From positions 7,157 to 71,156 of the forward strand of contig CAJTLS010000010.1 of NCBI GenBank assembly GCA_910577295.1: a stretch of 64,000 nt of DNA. The letters run 5' to 3'. This stretch comes from an uncultured Eubacterium sp. (GTDB lineage: Bacteria; Bacillota; Clostridia; Lachnospirales; Lachnospiraceae). The notes under the pieces are model-generated. The model had not been told where the DNA came from and made no database searches. It saw only the letters and a program-made list of their open reading frames with translations. Positions within the stretch are counted from its first letter, which is position 1. Each line of letters begins with the position of its first letter. A program made the position numbers and the translations under genes. This document shows, piece by piece, positions 58,905 through 64,000 of the stretch.

Positions 58905-61247
58905 ATGAAAAATATTTTTTTGATTGCCCTCTCTAATATGCGAAAGGCAAAAGGCCAGACGGCTTCCATCATCGTTTTGATTCTGATTGCCGCTTCCATG
59001 CTTAATCTCTGGCTCATGCTCTCCATGGACTACAAATCAAATTTTGACAGATATCACGATAAATTTAACGCAGAACATGTCACTTTAGCAGTGGACGGCA
59101 ATTCCGATAAAATGCAGGAATTTTTGTCGCAGACGCTCAAAGACGATAACCGCACCGCACAATACCGGCTGGATAACTGTATGCACATGACCGGCTCGTT
59201 TCCTTATAACAGCGGCAAGGTAAATTGCTGGCTTGCCTTTTTAAATAAGAAAGAGGCTTTAACCCGCACTATCGGTAAAGCGGAAATCGTCGAAGAAAGT
59301 AATCTGACAAGCGGCGTATATCTTCCCATGATATATAAAACAGACAATATCACCGTGGGAAAACCAATTGATATTTCGATTGGCAGCCACAAAGTGACCT
59401 ATACGGTGTGCGGTTTCTTTAACAGCATTATGATGGGCTCGCACAATTGCGTAATAACAGAACTTATACTCACGGAAGATAAGTATGCGGAGCTTGAGCG
59501 CAGCGGCTATGCGCCGCAGGCGACGCTGTGTTCCGCGCGGCTGACGGATAAGTCAGAAAATCTAACATATGAATCATCACTGAAAAGCGCCGTTTCCAAA
59601 CAGTACCCGAATATCACAATGGTGAGTAACTGCTATGATATCGTCTCCCAGTCCCGCTATATTTCACAAATGATTTGTTCGGGAATTATAAGCGCTATGG
59701 CATTCTTCGTACTGCTGATTGCCTTTGTGGTAATTGTCTCAAATATTACCAATTATATCCAGAATAATATGAAGAACCTCGGTATACTGAAAGCCATGGG
59801 CTATACGTCAGGACAGTTAATCGGCTCATTATTGCTGCAATTCTCAAGCCTGACTTTAATTGCCGCCGTCATTGGCGCGGGAATTTCGTATTCCCTGTTT
59901 CCCACGGTCAATACGATGATGATTGCGCAGACGGGAATCCCCTACGCCATACGGTTTTTACCTGTACCCCTCGTACTTTCAATCACCATTCCAATCGGCG
60001 CCGTTGTATTTGCCGTGTGGTTTGCGTCGCGCAGAATAAAAAAAATTGAGCCTGTGGTGGCGCTCCGCTCCGGCATTCAGACACACAATTTTAAAAACAA
60101 TCATATCCCGCTGGAACAAACAAAAGCTCCTTTAACGTTTGCCCTTGCGCTGAAAACCACGTTGTCCGGAGTAAAACATAATATAACCATATGCATTACC
60201 ATGCTCGTGCTATCCCTTATCGTTGTGTTTTCCGGTTTAATGCTTGAAAATGTAATTACAAATACAGCGCCATTTTTGAACTTAATCGTAGGCGAAACCG
60301 CAGACAGTTGTATTAATGTGCAGACGGAAGCGGAAGATGATTTTCTGCGCAAAATGGATGCGGACGACCGCGTAGAGAAACTCTATCTTTTTACTTCCCT
60401 GAATGTATCGCATACAGGGGGCGCGGAGCTTATGGCAACAATCTGCAATGATTATTCAAAAATAAACAATCAGGACATCGTATTTGAGGGCAGATTTCCT
60501 AAATATAATAATGAAATCGCCATTGCTGCAAAATATGCAAAAGAAAACGGCATGAAAATCGGGGATGAAATACAGATAACTGCAAATGGAAAACGGGAAA
60601 ACTATTTAATCTGCGGCTTCACGCAAATCAGCAACAATCTCGGCAGAGACTGCCTGCTCACAAGGACGGGGTATGAACGGTTGGGATTGCTCACAAATAC
60701 AAGCTACTACATCCATCTTTCCGGCAAAACCGATATTGATGCGTTTAATCTGCAAATGGAAAAGGAGTTTGAGGGCAGTGTAAATACGACAATCAATATA
60801 GGTTCCATGATAGACGGCACCGGCAGTGTATATGTCTCGCTTATAGCAATTATCGTAATCGCCATACTTGCGCTTTCCGCCATTATCGTTGCCTTTGTTC
60901 TGTATTTACTTGTGCGTACGGTACTGAATAATAAGCAGCACGATTACGGTATACTGAAATCCCTTGGTTTTACTACAGGACAGCTTATCCTGCAGACGGC
61001 GCTGTCGTTTATGCCAACCATTATTGTGTCTTCCATAATCGGGTTGATGGTATGCAGTCTGATAATTAACCCATTAACCGCATTGTTCCTAAGTGGGATT
61101 GGAATCGTCAAATGTACTTTCTCCGTTCCTGTCGGATTTGTCATCGCTGCCGGTATCGGCCTTATCCTATTCGCCTTTGCGACACTGTGCCTGCTTTCTC
61201 TGAAAATCAGGAAAATTACACCAAAGTCATTGCTCACAGGGGAATAA
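58905..61247 (+). CDS. FtsX-type ABC permease with duplicated halves
   Basis: 780 residues. Two similar halves are seen. Each has one helix, an outside domain of about 190-230 residues (about 40-260 and 440-640), then three helices (about 265-375 and 650-775). The motifs KNLGILKAMGYTSGQLIGSLL and HDYGILKSLGFTTGQLILQTA are the matching FtsX segments. This differs from BceB, which has one large loop. ATG at 58905 is chosen because GGGGTGG lies 6 nt upstream. With the upstream kinase pair it probably forms an antimicrobial-peptide or lipid-stress exporter. Confidence 0.92.
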   Translation: MKNIFLIALSNMRKAKGQTASIIVLILIAASMLNLWLMLSMDYKSNFDRYHDKFNAEHVTLAVDGNSDKMQEFLSQTLKDDNRTAQYRLDNCMHMTGSFPYNSGKVNCWLAFLNKKEALTRTIGKAEIVEESNLTSGVYLPMIYKTDNITVGKPIDISIGSHKVTYTVCGFFNSIMMGSHNCVITELILTEDKYAELERSGYAPQATLCSARLTDKSENLTYESSLKSAVSKQYPNITMVSNCYDIVSQSRYISQMICSGIISAMAFFVLLIAFVVIVSNITNYIQNNMKNLGILKAMGYTSGQLIGSLLLQFSSLTLIAAVIGAGISYSLFPTVNTMMIAQTGIPYAIRFLPVPLVLSITIPIGAVVFAVWFASRRIKKIEPVVALRSGIQTHNFKNNHIPLEQTKAPLTFALALKTTLSGVKHNITICITMLVLSLIVVFSGLMLENVITNTAPFLNLIVGETADSCINVQTEAEDDFLRKMDADDRVEKLYLFTSLNVSHTGGAELMATICNDYSKINNQDIVFEGRFPKYNNEIAIAAKYAKENGMKIGDEIQITANGKRENYLICGFTQISNNLGRDCLLTRTGYERLGLLTNTSYYIHLSGKTDIDAFNLQMEKEFEGSVNTTINIGSMIDGTGSVYVSLIAIIVIAILALSAIIVAFVLYLLVRTVLNNKQHDYGILKSLGFTTGQLILQTALSFMPTIIVSSIIGLMVCSLIINPLTALFLSGIGIVKCTFSVPVGFVIAAGIGLILFAFATLCLLSLKIRKITPKSLLTGE

Positions 61248-61376
61248 ATGGCAACCTCCAATTTACTTTACGATAACATTTACAAATATGCCGTTCTGTA
61301 GTAAACTGAAACTATTATAAAGAAAGTATTTGCAGCCATGAAAAACTTTCTAAAAAAAGAAGATAGGAGAATGCCA

Positions 61377-62564
61377 GTGAAAAGAGAATTTTACAAACCC
61401 ATAAGTTATCTGCTGACAGCCGCTATGCTTTTGGGAGCAGCGCTTCCCTCTGCTCCGGCAGCCGCCAAGAAAAAAGCGGCGAAACTGAGTACAAAAAAAA
61501 TCAGTATTCAAATCGGGGAGAAACAAACTATTAAAGTTAAGAACGCTTCCAAAAAAGCAAAATGGTCTGTGAAGACAGGTAAAAAATTCATTACATTATC
61601 AAAGAAGAAAAAGAAAAGCGTTGTCGTGAAAGGCAAGAAAGCGGGAAAAGCTTCTGTACTTGCAAAGATTGGCAAGAAAAAACTGACTTGCAAAGTTACG
61701 GTGACAAAAGCAGAGGAGAGCAAGAAGACGCCGGACAATTCAGGCAGCTCTTCCACACCGACGCCGTCCGGTAATCCGGCGACATCGACAGCGACTGCTA
61801 CCCCGACACCATCCACATCAGCGACGGCTACTGCGACAGCAACACCTACACCGGCAGCGACACCGGAGTTTGAATCTTCCGAGTTCAAATACGAGGGATT
61901 AGACGAGCAGTGGATTAAGGATAATATTGATACATCCAAACCGGTTGTTGCCATGAGTTTTGACGACGGGCCGGGAGGCTACAATTCCTATGTCGATTAC
62001 GGTACACAGATTCAGGAAGCCCTAAAAGCGGCTGGCGCACATGCGACATTCTTCTATATCGGCGCTCACATCAAACATGATGAACAGTCCCGACAAGAAG
62101 TAGTAGACGCATGGAAAGCAGGCTTTGAGGTTGCCAATCATTCTTATGATTCAAAAGGCTTAAACACGGAAAAAGCGGATACCATCAGGCAGAAAATTGC
62201 CAAAACGGATGAAATTCTGCAGGAAATCACAGGATATAAGAACTTCCTCTTCCGCGCGCCGAACGTAGCCTACAGCAAAACAATGTTTAACGTAATTGAA
62301 AAGCCATTTATCGATGTCTCGATTTGGAGCCATGATTATCAGGAATCAGTAGATAAAGACGCGATTGTAAAAAATGTAACTTCGATTCTGGCAGACGGCG
62401 GCATTATCAATATGCACTCGGTACACGAAAAAACCGCACAGGCAGTTCCGGAAATTCTGGCATATTGCAAAGAAAAGGGATTTCAGGTCGTAAGCGTATC
62501 GGAACTTTTTGCCATCAAAGGAAAGAAATTAATGACAGGGGTTAAATATTTTAATGCCAACTAA
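61377..62564 (+). CDS. secreted polysaccharide deacetylase, Lys-rich Ig-like N-terminus
   Basis: 395 residues. The signal peptide (ends PAAAKKK) leads to a Lys-rich Ig-like domain (about 28-105), a Ser/Thr/Pro/Ala linker (about 110-162) and a NodB domain (about 172-395). The NodB motifs are SFDDGPGG with the metal Asp, ANHSYDS and FRAPN. The second metal His of the usual HxxxH is replaced by Ser, as in some members. It likely removes acetyl groups from wall or dietary glycans. GTG at 61377 is preferred because AGGAGA lies 7 nt upstream; ATG at 61371 is too close to it and ATG at 61338 lacks a site. Confidence 0.9.
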   Translation: MKREFYKPISYLLTAAMLLGAALPSAPAAAKKKAAKLSTKKISIQIGEKQTIKVKNASKKAKWSVKTGKKFITLSKKKKKSVVVKGKKAGKASVLAKIGKKKLTCKVTVTKAEESKKTPDNSGSSSTPTPSGNPATSTATATPTPSTSATATATATPTPAATPEFESSEFKYEGLDEQWIKDNIDTSKPVVAMSFDDGPGGYNSYVDYGTQIQEALKAAGAHATFFYIGAHIKHDEQSRQEVVDAWKAGFEVANHSYDSKGLNTEKADTIRQKIAKTDEILQEITGYKNFLFRAPNVAYSKTMFNVIEKPFIDVSIWSHDYQESVDKDAIVKNVTSILADGGIINMHSVHEKTAQAVPEILAYCKEKGFQVVSVSELFAIKGKKLMTGVKYFNAN

Positions 62565-63138
62565 GGGTAGCTCTGTCACACACTATTTACATCATTATGC
62601 TTCGCCGCTTGGCAGGATTACTCTGGCAGGCAATGGCGAAGCATTGATTGGTTTGTGGTTCGAGGGTCAGAAATATTTTGGCTCTACGCTCAGGGAACAT
62701 TACATAGAAAAAAATCTTCCTGTCTTTGAGCAGGCCGACAACTGGCTCGCCATTTATTTTAGCGGCAGAGAACCGGCTTTCACCCCGCCTCTGGCAATCG
62801 GAGCAATCGAGACCACACCATTTCGAAAGTCCGTATGGGAAATTCTGCTTACGATTCCTTTCGGACAGACAATGACTTACGGGGAAGTGGCAGAACAGAT
62901 TGCAAAGCAACAAAAAATTGCTTCCATGTCTGCACAGGCAGTCGGTGGGGCAATCGCCCACAACCCGATTTCACTCATGATTCCCTGTCATCGGGTGATT
63001 GGAGCAAAAGGTAAATTGATTGGCTATGCCGGAGGCATAACGAGAAAGGAAAAACTCCTTTCTATGGAACAAAATGGGAATGGAGGAGACTATGAAAGCA
63101 GTTGTAACCCGTGTGACAGAAGCGTCCGTCACCATTGA
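62554..63138 (+). CDS. ogt: methylated-DNA-protein cysteine methyltransferase
   Basis: 194 residues. Suicide repair of O6-alkylguanine. The acceptor is Cys145 in IPCHRVIG. TPFRKSVWEILLTIPFGQTMTYGEVA is the DNA-binding helix region, and the N-terminal fold begins YASPLGRITLAG. The start overlaps the deacetylase gene by 11 bp with no clear ribosome binding site, so translation is probably coupled. The C-terminal tail (about 175-194) overlaps the start of dtd and is not conserved in type. Confidence 0.93.
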   Translation: MPTKGSSVTHYLHHYASPLGRITLAGNGEALIGLWFEGQKYFGSTLREHYIEKNLPVFEQADNWLAIYFSGREPAFTPPLAIGAIETTPFRKSVWEILLTIPFGQTMTYGEVAEQIAKQQKIASMSAQAVGGAIAHNPISLMIPCHRVIGAKGKLIGYAGGITRKEKLLSMEQNGNGGDYESSCNPCDRSVRHH

Positions 63139-63532
63139 GCAACAAGTCAAAGCACAAATTGAAAAGGGATTCCTTGTTCTTCTGGGCATTGGCCCTGACG
63201 ACACGGAAGCGGACGCTCTGAAACTGGCGGACAAAATCTGCGGCGTGAGGGTCTTTGAAGATAACGAGGGCAAAATGAACCGCAATCTGGAGCAGGCGGG
63301 CGGCCAGCTTCTCGTGGTCTCGCAGTTTACCCTCTACGCCAATCTGAAAAGCCGCCGCCCCGGATTCAGCGGAGCCGCCAAGCCGGATGTTGCCATCCCT
63401 CTCTATGAGAAATTCATTTCCGCCTGCCGGAATGAAGGATTTCACGTAGAGCACGGTCAGTTTGGCGCTGATATGAAAGTGGCCTCGGTAAACGACGGGC
63501 CCGTAACTTTATTATTTGACACGCAAAATTAA
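63092..63532 (+). CDS. dtd: D-aminoacyl-tRNA deacylase
   Basis: 146 residues. Removes D-amino acids (and glycine mischarged on tRNA-Ala) from tRNA. MKAVVTRVTEASVTIE is the usual start, SQFTLYANLKSRRPGFSGAA the active-site region and VNDGPVTLLFDT the second motif (family NxGPVT). ATG at 63092 is chosen because GGAGG lies 5 nt upstream. It overlaps ogt by 47 bp. Confidence 0.96.
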   Translation: MKAVVTRVTEASVTIEQQVKAQIEKGFLVLLGIGPDDTEADALKLADKICGVRVFEDNEGKMNRNLEQAGGQLLVVSQFTLYANLKSRRPGFSGAAKPDVAIPLYEKFISACRNEGFHVEHGQFGADMKVASVNDGPVTLLFDTQN

Positions 63533-63562
63533 AATTTGACGAACGGAGGGAAAACGATTACA

Positions 63563-64000
63563 GTGAAAAAGACAATGAAAATGTTTGCTTTGGCGCTGAT
63601 ATTTTCCGTCTTGCTGAACGGAACCACGATTGCGGCAAAACAGGCGAAAAAAACGACAATTAGAACAAAGAAGCTGACATTGAATATTGGTAAGAAAAAG
63701 AGTATAACTCTGAAAAATAAGAAAAAGAAAGCGAAGTATACTTACAAATCTTCCAGACCGAAAATTGCCAAAGTTTCCAAGAAAGGTAAGATTACCGCAC
63801 GCAAAGCCGGCAAAGCTAAGATTACCGTTCGGGAAAAACTGCAGAAAAAGACGAGAAAGGTAGGCGTTGTGAGCGTGACTGTAAGAAAACGGCAGCCAAA
63901 CAAAAACCAGACTGCGGATACTTCGGCAACCGCTTCCGCTACGCCGTCCCCTACGGCAACAGCTACACCACCAACTTCCACCGCTACCGCCACCCCGACC
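63563..64000 (+). CDS. secreted Lys-rich Ig-like protein, cut by window end
   Basis: The first 146 codons only. GTG at 63563 begins a signal peptide (MKKTMKMFALALIFSVLLNG... ending TIAAKQ), then a Lys-rich bacterial Ig-like domain (about 30-115; KIAKVSKKGKITARKAGKAK) and an Ala/Thr/Pro linker. It has the same layout as the deacetylase at 61377, so a catalytic domain probably follows beyond the window. GGAGGG lies about 12 nt upstream, rather far. Confidence 0.8.
   Translation, partial: MKKTMKMFALALIFSVLLNGTTIAAKQAKKTTIRTKKLTLNIGKKKSITLKNKKKKAKYTYKSSRPKIAKVSKKGKITARKAGKAKITVREKLQKKTRKVGVVSVTVRKRQPNKNQTADTSATASATPSPTATATPPTSTATATPT

Overview
The window looks like the chromosome of a motile, anaerobic member of the Lachnospiraceae (Bacillota, Clostridia). 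The basis is: GGAGG-type ribosome binding sites with frequent GTG/TTG starts; a clostridial Tad locus with Flp1, DUF5702 and DUF6382-FHA genes; flagellin, FliS and a large DUF6240-like protein side by side; a DUF1858 protein next to a 2[4Fe-4S] ferredoxin; and many exoproteins carrying a very lysine-rich Ig-like domain and Thr/Pro linkers. This is inference from gene content; no species is named.

Layout. 0-12 kb: a 133-bp tandem repeat, a secreted leucine-rich-repeat-like protein, mecA, redox proteins, a GH25 lysozyme, pgi, murG, a HIT protein, a flavodoxin-SCP2 fusion, rhomboid and a RACo-like ASKHA protein. 12-22 kb: one minus-strand Tad pilus operon running from 22.1 down to 12.1 kb (prepilin peptidase, TadZ-like, TadA, TadB, TadC, a 57-residue Flp pilin, DUF5702, TadE-like with Cys modules, second prepilin peptidase, second TadE-like, DUF6382-FHA). 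22-28.5 kb: DUF2508, then FliS, flagellin, a DUF6240-like protein behind a sigma-28-like promoter, and an HD-GYP-like protein. 28.5-36 kb: subtilase, a VanRS-like two-component system driving a C39-like peptidase, a hybrid kinase and its Hpt partner. 36-44 kb: XRE regulator, tRNA-Gly, greA, lipase, MATE, a glutamine-type ABC importer and a secreted serpin. 44.1-46.2 kb: an AT-rich accessory island with a DUF1835/DUF3658 protein, a gene remnant and a type III toxin-antitoxin (CptIN-like) whose toxin end is altered by a 39-nt repeat. 46.2-49.2 kb: BlaI/M56 pair with its operator, a DUF6512-like membrane protein and a deoxyinosine glycosylase. 49.3-55 kb: two secreted GH43 enzymes and a divergent AraC regulator. 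55-61 kb: small proteins and a two-component system with an ABC exporter. 61-64 kb: polysaccharide deacetylase, ogt, dtd and the start of another Lys-rich exoprotein.

How it fits together. Much of the window serves the cell surface: pili, flagella, wall hydrolases and precursor synthesis, exoenzymes for plant arabinan/xylan-type polymers, and sensor systems for envelope stress. Non-coding structure is unusually rich. There is a dispersed intergenic element in three places, two hairpins that cover a gene's Shine-Dalgarno, a perfect 21-bp inverted repeat inside the Tad operon, 11-bp direct repeats in front of both two-component target genes, and the repeat-RNA antitoxin. Start codons were moved inward from the longest frame wherever a clear Shine-Dalgarno favoured it.
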